A stretch of DNA of 47,917 nt, taken from assembly GCF_017948595.1 (NCBI RefSeq), contig NZ_JAGFBV010000032.1:1-47917 (forward strand), written 5' to 3'. The notes beneath the pieces are model-generated. The model saw only the letters and a list, made by a program, of their open reading frames with translations. It was not told the origin of the DNA and did not search any database. Position 1 is the stretch's first letter. Each line of letters starts with the position of its first letter. This document shows, piece by piece, positions 17,077 through 24,253 of this stretch. Made by a program: the position numbers and the translations under genes. Origin of the DNA: Flavobacterium geliluteum. Lineage in GTDB: Bacteria > Bacteroidota > Bacteroidia > Flavobacteriales > Flavobacteriaceae.

Positions 17077-18108
17077 ATGGAATTAGACGAAAAAAAATAT
17101 TTATACCTACTTGTATTACTCCCAATTCTGGTGTGTATTTTCTTTTTTAATTTGTATTGGAAAAGAAAAAAACAACGCGAATTTGGTGATTTGGAAATGG
17201 TAAAAAAACTAAGCCCTGAGCGCTCTACTTTTAAACCGGTTTTAAAATTAGTGGTAGTACTTTTGGCCTTAACATGTTTGATTATTGGTTTGGTAAATCC
17301 GAAAATCGGTACTAAAATGGAAACCGTTAAACGCGAAGGAATTGATATTGTTTTTGCCGTTGACGTTTCTAAAAGTATGTTGGCCGAAGATGTAGCACCA
17401 AGTCGACTGGAAAAAAGCAAACAATTGGTCTCTCAAATCATTAATCAATTAGGAAATGACCGTATAGGTATTGTGGCTTATGCCGGAAGCGCATTCCCCG
17501 TTTTACCGATTACAACCGATTACAGCGTAGCCAAAATGTTCCTGCAAAGTATGAGTCCGGATATGGTTTCATCGCAAGGGACTTCGCTTGACGAAGCCAT
17601 CCAATTGTCGTCAAAATATTTTGATGAAAAAAGCAAAACAAGCAAGTTACTGATTTTGATATCAGACGGAGAAGACCACTCTGATGGCGCTTTGGCTGCT
17701 GCAGAAGAAGCAACCAAACTTGGAATGAAAATTATTACCATTGGTGTTGGTACCGAAAAAGGAGGGACAATCCCGCTCAAAGAAAATGGTGTCATCAAAG
17801 GCTATCAAAAAGATCAAAATGGCGAAACTGTTATTACTAAACTTAATCAGGAAAGCTTAAAAACGATTTCAAAAACGACCAAAGGTTATGTTTATGGCGG
17901 AAACACAAAAGAGGTTTTAGAATACATAAAAAATGCTTTAAATAACATCCAGAAAACAGAATTTGAAGCGACGCAAATGGCAGACTTTCAATCGCAGTTT
18001 CAGTGGTTTCTGAGCTTTGCTTTCTTGCTGTTGTTTTTGGATATTTTTCTATTAGAAAGAAAAACAAATTGGATTAATGAATTGAATTTGTTTAATGAAA
18101 AGAAATAA
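17077..18108 (+). CDS. batB: VWA-domain membrane protein BatB
   Basis: This 343-aa protein has TM segments at about 9-25 and 57-73, then a VWA domain with MIDAS motif DVSKS (Asp96, Ser98, Ser100). The TYSVAKMFLQSM and SDGEDHSDG motifs follow, and a C-terminal TM lies around 307-327. It is a paralogue of the preceding BatA, with the same TM-TM-VWA-TM order. It is expected to act with BatA, BatC and MoxR at the inner membrane. The first residues of batC start 44 bp after its stop, or overlap it by 14 bp if an upstream ATG is used. Confidence 0.92.
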   Translation: MELDEKKYLYLLVLLPILVCIFFFNLYWKRKKQREFGDLEMVKKLSPERSTFKPVLKLVVVLLALTCLIIGLVNPKIGTKMETVKREGIDIVFAVDVSKSMLAEDVAPSRLEKSKQLVSQIINQLGNDRIGIVAYAGSAFPVLPITTDYSVAKMFLQSMSPDMVSSQGTSLDEAIQLSSKYFDEKSKTSKLLILISDGEDHSDGALAAAEEATKLGMKIITIGVGTEKGGTIPLKENGVIKGYQKDQNGETVITKLNQESLKTISKTTKGYVYGGNTKEVLEYIKNALNNIQKTEFEATQMADFQSQFQWFLSFAFLLLFLDIFLLERKTNWINELNLFNEKK

Positions 18109-18151
18109 TGGTTCGGATAAAAATTCGAAGCAAAAAATTAAAAAAATTAGA

Positions 18152-18919
18152 ATGAAAAATTTACTTCTTTATATTTTATTAACGTTTTCTTTGACGGTTT
18201 GGGCTCAGGAGAAAGACAAAACATTGCCGGATGCCAATGAAGAATATAAGCAGAATAAATTTGTTGATGCCGAGGCTAATTATAGAATTTCGCAATCAAA
18301 ATTTCCAAAGAAAAGTATTTCTTCTTATAATTTAGGAAATAGCATTTACAAACAAAACCAAGTTTCTGAGGCTAAATTTGCTTACGCGAAAGCCATAAAA
18401 AATGCCAAAACGAAAACCGACAAACACAAAGCTTTTCATAATCTTGGAAATGTTTTTATGAAAGAGAAGGATTACACACAAGCTGTTGAAGCCTATAAAC
18501 AAGCATTGCGCAATGATCCTACAGACGATGAAACGCGTTATAATTATGCTTATGCCAAGCAAAAACTAAAAGAGAATCCGCCTAAAAACGATAAAAACAA
18601 GGATAAAAATAAGGACAAGGACAAAGATAAGAAAGACGACAAAAAAGACGGCGACAAAAAAGACAAGAAGGACGGAAAAGACGATCAGAAGAAAGACGAC
18701 AAAGGAGATAAAGACAAGGACAAAAAAGACGGAAAAGGAGATCCAAAAAAAGATGATCCGTCTAATAATGGCGAACCAAAACCAATGCCTGGAGGGATTT
18801 CAAAAGAGCGTGTTCAGAATTTATTAGACGCTGTAAACAATGAAGAAAAGAAAATTCAAGATAAAGTAAACGCACAAAAAGTAAAAGGAACTCCTAGAAA
18901 AACAGAAAAAGACTGGTAA
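18152..18919 (+). CDS. batC: TPR protein BatC with lysine/aspartate-rich linker
   Basis: This is a 255-aa exported protein with a signal peptide (MKNLLLYILLTFSLTVWAQ). Three TPR-like helical repeats cover about 25-140 (SSYNLGNSIYKQNQVSEAKFAY, AFHNLGNVFMKEKDYTQAVEAY). Residues ~145-202 are almost entirely K, D and G. The last 40 residues (ISKERVQNLLDAVNNEEKKIQDKV) form a helix typical of BatC. The start at 18152 is chosen for the signal peptide; an in-frame ATG at 18095 overlapping batB would add a basic 19-residue extension. BatC is thought to bring TPR-mediated interactions to the BatA/BatB complex. Confidence 0.9.
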   Translation: MKNLLLYILLTFSLTVWAQEKDKTLPDANEEYKQNKFVDAEANYRISQSKFPKKSISSYNLGNSIYKQNQVSEAKFAYAKAIKNAKTKTDKHKAFHNLGNVFMKEKDYTQAVEAYKQALRNDPTDDETRYNYAYAKQKLKENPPKNDKNKDKNKDKDKDKKDDKKDGDKKDKKDGKDDQKKDDKGDKDKDKKDGKGDPKKDDPSNNGEPKPMPGGISKERVQNLLDAVNNEEKKIQDKVNAQKVKGTPRKTEKDW

Positions 18920-19041
18920 GGATTTTGGGTAAATCGTTTATTCTTTAAATTGTTAATTCTACTCAACAATTAAAACGTTAAAAAAACGATTAAACAAATT
19001 AACCATTAAACGATTAAATATTAAAAACGATTAAACATTAA
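18920..19041. repeat. Degenerate CGATTAAAC-word spacer before batD
   Basis: This 122-bp spacer contains repeated variants of CGATTAAAC / ATTAAACGATTAAA (for example around 18988, 19008 and 19027). The word recurs upstream of hppD (32280-32300). There is no hairpin or terminator. The copies are irregularly spaced, so this is not a CRISPR array. Confidence 0.55.
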
Positions 19042-20787
19042 ATGAAAAGATATTTAATTTTATTACTGTTCACTTTTCAAGGGCTTATGGCCCAAGTTCA
19101 ATTTGAAGCCAGAGTAAGTAAAAACACACTTGGTGTTAATGAGAGATTTCGCATTGACTTTATGATGAATGTCGATGGCGACAATTTTGAGCAACCTACA
19201 TTTGAAGGATTTAGAGTTGTTGCGGGCCCAAGTCAGCAAATAAGTCAGTCCTGGGTGAATGGCAGAAGCTCTTTTCAAAAAATATATTCGTATATATTGC
19301 AGCCTACTCAAAAAGGTAATTTTGTAGTCAAACAAGCGTCTATTGAGTACAACGGGCAGGTTTATAAAACCGCTCCTGTAAAAATAAAAGTAACCAATGC
19401 CGTTGCTCCCGAAAATGATCCTGAAAACAGACAGCAACAACAAGGTGGCCCGGAAGCGACCATAAATCTGGTTGCCGAAATTTCTAAAACTACTCCATAT
19501 CTAAATGAACCGATTACCGTTGTTTATAAATTATATTTTAATAATATCAATGTAACAGGTTTTAAAGAGCTTGGAAAACCAAAATACAATGATTTTTGGA
19601 ATCAAAATATAGAAATCAAACAATTGCAGGTAGAAGAAGGCAGTTTTAAGGGAGAAAGATGCTATTTTGTTGTTCTTAAAAAAACTATTCTATATCCTCA
19701 AAAATCAGGACGATTAACCATTGAGCCATTATCACTTGATATTGGAGTACAATATCCGAGCAATCGCCGAGATATGTTTGGCCAAATGATTCTTACCGAT
19801 GGAAACAAAATCGTTTCGGCTGGAGCCAAAACCATTAGCGTAAAAGCACTTCCGGAAACAGGCAAACCAGCCGGTTTTACAGGAGCTGTTGGTAAATTTG
19901 ATTTTAAAGTTACCCCTTCTAAAACAACTTTGAAAAACGGAGAAAGCCTTGACTTAATCGTAAGTGCAAGCGGGACTGGAAATACAAAATTGTTTACATT
20001 ACCAAAACCAGTTGTGCCTAATGCATTAGAAATGTACGATCCTGTTCATGACGAAAAGGTAACGACTTCTCTGGCTGGAATGAGCGGAAAAATTTCGGAT
20101 AAGTATACTATTGTTCCGCAATACAAAGGGAAATACGCTATAAAACCAATGGAATTCTCTTATTTTGATTTGAATTCGAGCACTTACAAAAAGATAACTT
20201 CCCCAGAAATAATGGTAGATGTTTTGGATGGCCCTGTTTTGGCAGAAGCCAATCAGACCTCGAAAAATATTAGTACAGCGGTCGAACAATTCAAATATAC
20301 CCGACCAAAAACGGTCTTAGTGAGCATGTCCAAAAATGATTTTTATGGTTCAAAAATGTATTATACATTATTTTTTTTACCGTTTATCATTATACCCATT
20401 ATTATCATAGCAAAAAAGAGAAAAGAAGCGATAGACAGCGATATTACTGGCAAACGAATTAAGATGAATAACAAACTAGCCAAAAAATACCTTTCTGAAG
20501 CCAAAAAACATCTTAATAACAAAGAACCATTTTATATCGCCTTGGAGAAAGCAATGCATAATTTCCTGAAAGCCAAATTGCATATTGAAACTTCAGAAAT
20601 GAGCAAAGACAATATTCAGGAATTGTTATTGTCACGCAATGCAAATCCGGAAGCGGTGCAAAGTTTTATTACACTGACAGAAAATTGCGAATTTGCCCGC
20701 TATGCTCCGGCATCAAGTGCTTCGATTCAGCAGGATTATGAGAAAGCAATTTTGATTATTTCAGAATTAGAAAAACAAATTGTTTAG
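19042..20787 (+). CDS. batD: BatD family protein
   Basis: This is a 581-aa protein with a signal peptide (MKRYLILLLFTFQGLMAQ). Several exported Ig-like BatD domains follow (FEARVSKNTLGVNERFRIDF; TTPYLNEPITVVYKLYF; GAVGKFDFKVTPSKTTLKNGESL). A single TM lies at about 440-458, with a cytoplasmic helical tail. The repeated 'G..f..q....kGkf.i.p' pattern is the BatD signature. It probably acts as a periplasmic-facing partner of the BatA/BatB VWA proteins. The gene is preceded by a repeat-rich 122-bp spacer and followed by batE after 59 bp. Confidence 0.92.
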   Translation: MKRYLILLLFTFQGLMAQVQFEARVSKNTLGVNERFRIDFMMNVDGDNFEQPTFEGFRVVAGPSQQISQSWVNGRSSFQKIYSYILQPTQKGNFVVKQASIEYNGQVYKTAPVKIKVTNAVAPENDPENRQQQQGGPEATINLVAEISKTTPYLNEPITVVYKLYFNNINVTGFKELGKPKYNDFWNQNIEIKQLQVEEGSFKGERCYFVVLKKTILYPQKSGRLTIEPLSLDIGVQYPSNRRDMFGQMILTDGNKIVSAGAKTISVKALPETGKPAGFTGAVGKFDFKVTPSKTTLKNGESLDLIVSASGTGNTKLFTLPKPVVPNALEMYDPVHDEKVTTSLAGMSGKISDKYTIVPQYKGKYAIKPMEFSYFDLNSSTYKKITSPEIMVDVLDGPVLAEANQTSKNISTAVEQFKYTRPKTVLVSMSKNDFYGSKMYYTLFFLPFIIIPIIIIAKKRKEAIDSDITGKRIKMNNKLAKKYLSEAKKHLNNKEPFYIALEKAMHNFLKAKLHIETSEMSKDNIQELLLSRNANPEAVQSFITLTENCEFARYAPASSASIQQDYEKAILIISELEKQIV

Positions 20788-20846
20788 ATTAAGAAGTAGT
20801 TTTAACAGGTTTAAAAAACAGTTTAAAGCGCTAAAACAGCATTAAA

Positions 20847-21593
20847 ATGAAAAATATAATTTATCTCTTTTTATTCATTTCACAAGTTTTCTTTGCTCAA
20901 AGCAATTTCGAAAAAGGAACTGCTTTGTACCAAAAAGGGCTGTATAAAGAAGCCGCACAGGCGTATGAAAGCGTCGTTGCAGAAGACAAACTACAATCGG
21001 CAGAGTTGTATTTTTACTTAGGGAATTGTTATTACAAACTAAACAAAGTGGCACCTTCGATTTATAATTACGAGAAAGCTTTGGTTTTAAAACCAAATGA
21101 TCCCGAAACTTTGAACAATTTAAAATTTGCCAAAAAACTGACCATTGACGAAATCAAAGAGATTCCAAAAGTAGGTTTCTCAAAACTTATTCAAAATTTT
21201 ACTTCAATATTTGATTACAATACCTGGGCGATTATTGCTGTTAGCCTTTCATTTGCTTTTTTGTTAAGCTTTATTGGGTATTATTTTTCAGAACTTTCGC
21301 TTTCAAAAAGATTATTTTTTATCGGAATGTTTGTACTGTTGTTTGCTTTACTACTGAGCGTGGCAGCAGGAATGTCTGAAAGAAATAACTTTGAAAATGA
21401 CAGACCAGCAATTGTTTTTGCTGAAATGACCGAAGTGCGCAGCGAACCTCAAAAGAAAGGTTCGGCAGTTATTTTATTGCACGAAGGCGCAAAAGTCTAT
21501 GTGCAAGAAACATTAGGGAACTGGAAAAGAATTGAACTAACGGACGGAACAGAAGGCTGGATTGATACTATGGCGATTCGGGAAGTAAAATAA
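20847..21593 (+). CDS. batE: BatE: TPR, two membrane segments and SH3-like domain
   Basis: This is a 248-aa protein with a signal peptide (MKNIIYLFLFISQVFFAQ). TPR repeats cover about 20-95 (FEKGTALYQKGLYKEAAQAYESV, LYFYLGNCYYKLNKVAPSIYNYEKAL). Two TM helices lie at about 127-147 and 155-174. The C-terminal bacterial SH3 domain covers about 185-248 (VRSEPQKKGSAVILLHEGAKVYV...EGWIDTMAIREV), which often binds peptidoglycan. It is the last gene of the operon. The convergent gene ends 2 bases after its stop and no hairpin terminator is evident. Confidence 0.9.
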   Translation: MKNIIYLFLFISQVFFAQSNFEKGTALYQKGLYKEAAQAYESVVAEDKLQSAELYFYLGNCYYKLNKVAPSIYNYEKALVLKPNDPETLNNLKFAKKLTIDEIKEIPKVGFSKLIQNFTSIFDYNTWAIIAVSLSFAFLLSFIGYYFSELSLSKRLFFIGMFVLLFALLLSVAAGMSERNNFENDRPAIVFAEMTEVRSEPQKKGSAVILLHEGAKVYVQETLGNWKRIELTDGTEGWIDTMAIREVK

Positions 21594-21595
21594 TT

Positions 21596-21871
21596 TTATC
21601 CTTTAATTGCAAACCACAAAACCAGCAATATAGCAATGGTAACGGTAAGATTAAGCAAAGAAAACCAGAAATTGTTGGTCTGATTCAATTTATCTCTTTT
21701 TCTGGATTTTATTAGGTCAGCTGCGATCTTTGCTATCGCAAATGGCAAAACGATGAAAAGAAGATACTTTTTGTACTCATGCGGAAAAATAGCGCCGATA
21801 AGGACGACTAACAATAAAAAAATCATTGGAGTAAAAAACTTTTTGATGACCAGACTATTTTTCAAATTCAT
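21596..21871 (-). CDS. Small three-helix membrane protein, unknown
   Basis: This 91-aa protein has three hydrophobic helices (about 13-31, 35-50 and 67-88) separated by a basic stretch SRKRDK. I do not recognise a family. It is convergent with batE, separated by 2 bp. Before the islet at 22044-24297 arrived, it would have lain directly downstream of the 5-formyltetrahydrofolate cyclo-ligase gene on the same strand. Confidence 0.65.
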   Translation of the reverse strand: MNLKNSLVIKKFFTPMIFLLLVVLIGAIFPHEYKKYLLFIVLPFAIAKIAADLIKSRKRDKLNQTNNFWFSLLNLTVTIAILLVLWFAIKG

Positions 21872-22022
21872 ATTTTTTTTCTTTTAAAAACACTAAGGTA
21901 TGGTAAATCTATCCGCTAACTATCGTTTGTTTAAAAATTTTAAATTTAACTAATGTCAACTATTTTTCATTAACTATTCTTGTTTAAAAAACTATAAACA
22001 CTATTGAAAAAAGAATAAACTT

Positions 22023-22066
22023 CTAAAAGGTATAAAGCTTCTCGGGCGTTACACAATAATCTAATT
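22023..22066 (-). pseudogene. Stranded original 3' end of the 5-formyltetrahydrofolate cyclo-ligase gene
   Basis: Read on the minus strand, this stretch encodes LDYCVTPEKLYTF followed by TAG. It matches the C-terminus of the live gene (LDYCVTPWKIYQF, TAA), with identical DNA through CVTP and divergent DNA after it. Upstream on its own strand the frame continues only into unrelated A/T-rich sequence. I read it as the pre-insertion tail of the gene, left behind when the islet integrated. Confidence 0.75.
22044..22066. repeat. Attachment-site-like 23-bp direct repeat, left copy
   Basis: The sequence beginning GGGCGTTACACAATAATC is identical over 23 bases to 24275-24297. The flanks diverge immediately on both sides. 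The repeat covers codons for LDYCVTP of the cyclo-ligase. It marks the distal end of the islet. Confidence 0.85.
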
Positions 22067-22082
22067 TAAAAAAAGAAAATAA

Positions 22083-22922
22083 TCATTCCTTTAAAAGTTT
22101 TTCAATTTCACTCTCTGTATTATAGATTACTGTTTTGTCTTCGATAAATGTACCGTCATAACGAATCTGTCCATTTTTTAAAATTAATAAATGTGGGAAA
22201 GAATATATATTTAAACTATCCTTGATTTCTTTAGAAGATTTCGCATATAGCTTAGGGAATTTATAGCCAATACTATCTAATATTTTAGTTGTCTTTACAA
22301 AGTCATCATTTTTTAAAGGAACATTCACAGTGTAAATTTCAACTTTAGGATTGTTTTTATATTTTTCAAATGTTTTTTCTAAGTATGGAAATTTAGCAAA
22401 ACAAATTGCACAACTTGTTGACCAAAAATCAAGTACAATAATCTTATCTTTTTCTAGATTAACTTTTTTATTATTTTCATCTATGATAGTCACATTTGGT
22501 AATAATTTATTGACTACCGCATTTCTATTTTGTAAAAAACTAAAAATATTAGGAAATAGAATATAACCCACACTATAGAATAATGCAATAGAGAATAGTA
22601 CAATTATAATTTTTCTATATTTAAAATATAAGTATGCTAAACAACTACTTATGGGTATAAAAAAAAGATATAAAATAGTTCTCGAATATTCACTATAACC
22701 TATAGAAATAAACAAAAGAATAGATAGAAAGGGGACAATTAGCAAACCTATATATTTAAAATACTCCTCTTTATCTACTTTTTTAAAAATGAATAAAGAA
22801 ATCATAAATACGGATGACAATGTAAAAATCAGCATCAAAGAATGGTCACCATAAGTTATAGTTCCAAAAATCGTGTAGAGTAAAATAATCACAATAGACA
22901 AAAAAAATTGTTTTAATTTCAT
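22083..22922 (-). CDS. Membrane-anchored thioredoxin-like (TlpA/redoxin) protein of the islet
   Basis: This 279-aa protein has five hydrophobic helices (about 7-24, 29-46, 57-75, 82-100, 105-123) followed by an exported thioredoxin-fold domain (about 137-279). The active site is FWSTSCAICFAKFPYLE, a CxxC at Cys171/Cys174. The cis-proline region is IYSFPHLLILKNG, typical of TlpA/ResA redoxins. It should act on disulfides in the periplasm. It lies 121 bp downstream of the cysteine-rich lipoprotein gene on the same strand, with a 17-bp hairpin between them, so that protein is a natural candidate substrate (inference). DNA here is strongly A+T-rich: by hand count, 22501-22620 has 25 G/C in 120. 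Confidence 0.85.
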   Translation of the reverse strand: MKLKQFFLSIVIILLYTIFGTITYGDHSLMLIFTLSSVFMISLFIFKKVDKEEYFKYIGLLIVPFLSILLFISIGYSEYSRTILYLFFIPISSCLAYLYFKYRKIIIVLFSIALFYSVGYILFPNIFSFLQNRNAVVNKLLPNVTIIDENNKKVNLEKDKIIVLDFWSTSCAICFAKFPYLEKTFEKYKNNPKVEIYTVNVPLKNDDFVKTTKILDSIGYKFPKLYAKSSKEIKDSLNIYSFPHLLILKNGQIRYDGTFIEDKTVIYNTESEIEKLLKE

Positions 22923-22966
22923 AACAACTAATTATTTTTTAATATTCCAGCAATAAATCATTAAAA

Positions 22967-23016
22967 CAATATTTAGAAATCATGTTTTACTATTAAAATA
23001 TGATTTCTAAATATTG
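22967..23016. repeat. Perfect 17-bp intercistronic stem-loop
   Basis: CAATATTTAGAAATCAT (22967-22983) is exactly complementary to ATGATTTCTAAATATTG (23000-23016) around a 16-base loop. On the minus strand it follows the cysteine-rich lipoprotein stop by 27 bases and precedes the thioredoxin ATG by 44 bases. TTTTAATG follows it, a weak T-tract. It could be a partial terminator or mRNA-stabilising hairpin that lowers downstream expression. Confidence 0.7.
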
Positions 23017-23043
23017 ATAACTACTTCTCTTGTAAACCCTTTT

Positions 23044-23778
23044 TTATGGCTTAATACCTAATGAATCTTTTGGAAACGTAGGTAAGGCAGGTGTAGGTTC
23101 TGTTAAATCAAACACTCGACCTGTACATGGAAAAGCCCACATAAAGCCACAACCTGATGTTGTCTCTTCACAATTTGTTGTATAACCTCCAACTGTACTA
23201 TCACAAGTCCAACTACAATTACACTTTTTTTTCTTACTCGTTTTAGTACTTGATCTATCAGCTTCCATAGTCCTGTTGCTAATAACAGTTCTGAAAGTAT
23301 TTATTATTTCATTAGATATTTTTTCGTCATCATGAAATCTACCCTCGTATTTATAATCTTCTAATTCAGCAAACATTCTAATAAAATCTTGTTTTGGCGT
23401 AATTTTGGCTAATTGTATCGCTAATTCTGGTATTTTATTAGGTTTATCATCTGCCATATTTACCAATTCAACTTTAAGTTGTTTTAAAATTGCTACATGT
23501 TCATCTGGTAATTTTTGAGTAAGTAACTGATTAATTTTATCATTCCAGAGAGCATATTTATTTTTAGTTTCTAATTCATAGAAATTGTTTTTAACTTCAT
23601 CGAAATTTTTCCCTTCAAGAAAATCTTTTCTCAAATTAGAATCAATCGAAGTCTCTTTAAATCTCTCGTCAGAAGTACTTGAACACGCAACAAAAATTGT
23701 CCCTACTATAAACAACAACACACATAATAATAAATATAGTTTTAAATTTTTAACACAACGAATTCCAACATTTTTCAT
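23044..23778 (-). CDS. Fulvocin C-related cysteine-rich lipoprotein
   Basis: This is a 244-aa protein. The N-terminus is a lipoprotein signal with lipobox FVAC (Cys32). Residues ~35-175 are helical, charged and without cysteine. After a basic SKKKK (181-185) comes a cysteine-rich module with Cys186, 188, 192, 203, 210 and 218, containing SGCGFMWAFPCTGRVF, then a proline-rich tail. The spacing and the GCG..W....C.G.. pattern resemble fulvocin C, a 45-residue disulfide-rich bacteriocin from Myxococcus fulvus (from memory), and the Bacteroidota 'fulvocin C-related' family. The tetralysine could be a processing site (inference). Six cysteines would allow three disulfides. It is followed by a dedicated membrane thioredoxin and faces an XRE regulator. 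Confidence 0.75.
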   Translation of the reverse strand: MKNVGIRCVKNLKLYLLLCVLLFIVGTIFVACSSTSDERFKETSIDSNLRKDFLEGKNFDEVKNNFYELETKNKYALWNDKINQLLTQKLPDEHVAILKQLKVELVNMADDKPNKIPELAIQLAKITPKQDFIRMFAELEDYKYEGRFHDDEKISNEIINTFRTVISNRTMEADRSSTKTSKKKKCNCSWTCDSTVGGYTTNCEETTSGCGFMWAFPCTGRVFDLTEPTPALPTFPKDSLGIKP

Positions 23779-23791
23779 AAAGTAAAGTTTT

Positions 23792-23822
23792 AAAATATTA
23801 ATAATTGATGTAAAAATATTAA
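23792..23822. promoter_or_regulatory. Direct repeats of AAAATATTAA at 21-bp spacing between divergent islet genes
   Basis: AAAATATTAA occurs at 23792-23801 and again at 23813-23822, exactly 21 bases apart (two helical turns), between the lipoprotein gene and the XRE gene. It is a candidate operator for the XRE protein. The region is very A/T-rich, so chance is possible. Confidence 0.3.
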
Positions 23823-23874
23823 CAATACTTTTCTTTATCTATTTTTATCGTAAGAAATTTCAGTAAATATTTGC

Positions 23875-23882
23875 TATTTTTG
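23875..23882 (+). promoter_or_regulatory. Candidate -7 element (TATTTTTG) for the XRE gene
   Basis: TATTTTTG matches TAnnTTTG and lies 21 bases before the ATG at 23904, giving a short leader. It also argues against a start at 23871, which would be upstream of the transcript. Confidence 0.5.
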
Positions 23883-23903
23883 AACATTAAAATAATAAAA
23901 TTT

Positions 23904-24251
23904 ATGAGCATAGGAACAAAAATTAGAAAACTAAGGTATCAAAATAACAAGATGAGTCAAGAAGAACTAGCATACAAAGTGGGTATTGCACAAACTTCTA
24001 TATCTAATATTGAAGCTGATAAAAATATTCCTGATTTTTTATTAATGGAGAAAATCTGCAACCTTTTTGGTGTTAACCTAAATTATTTTTTAGAGAATAA
24101 TGAGAACTATACTTTCTCACAAAATGATAATAATAATACAATGATTGGAAAAATAGAAAACTTAGGCAATACTGTTCCAGAAGGAATTTTAGAGAATATT
24201 ATCCGAAGAATTACAAATTTGGAAAAAACATTATCAAAACCGTCTGAATAA
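23904..24251 (+). CDS. XRE-family helix-turn-helix regulator of the islet
   Basis: This is a 115-aa protein. The HTH_3 domain occupies residues ~4-60: IRKLRYQNNKMSQEELAYKVGIAQTSISNIEADKNIPD is the canonical 'lR..R...mSQeeLA...gisq..iS.iE.g...p' pattern. The remaining ~50 residues end in a short helical, coiled-coil-like segment (ILENIIRRITNLEKTLSK), possibly for dimerisation. It is divergent from the fulvocin-like gene and probably controls the shared intergenic region. Its stop lies 2 bases from the stop of the convergent cyclo-ligase gene. The start is fixed at 23904 by the promoter at 23875-23882. Confidence 0.88.
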   Translation: MSIGTKIRKLRYQNNKMSQEELAYKVGIAQTSISNIEADKNIPDFLLMEKICNLFGVNLNYFLENNENYTFSQNDNNNTMIGKIENLGNTVPEGILENIIRRITNLEKTLSKPSE

Positions 24252-24253
24252 AA

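Noticed and set aside
18920..19041. CRISPR-like array
   Set aside because: Words are short, degenerate and irregularly spaced, with no unique spacers and no cas genes nearby.
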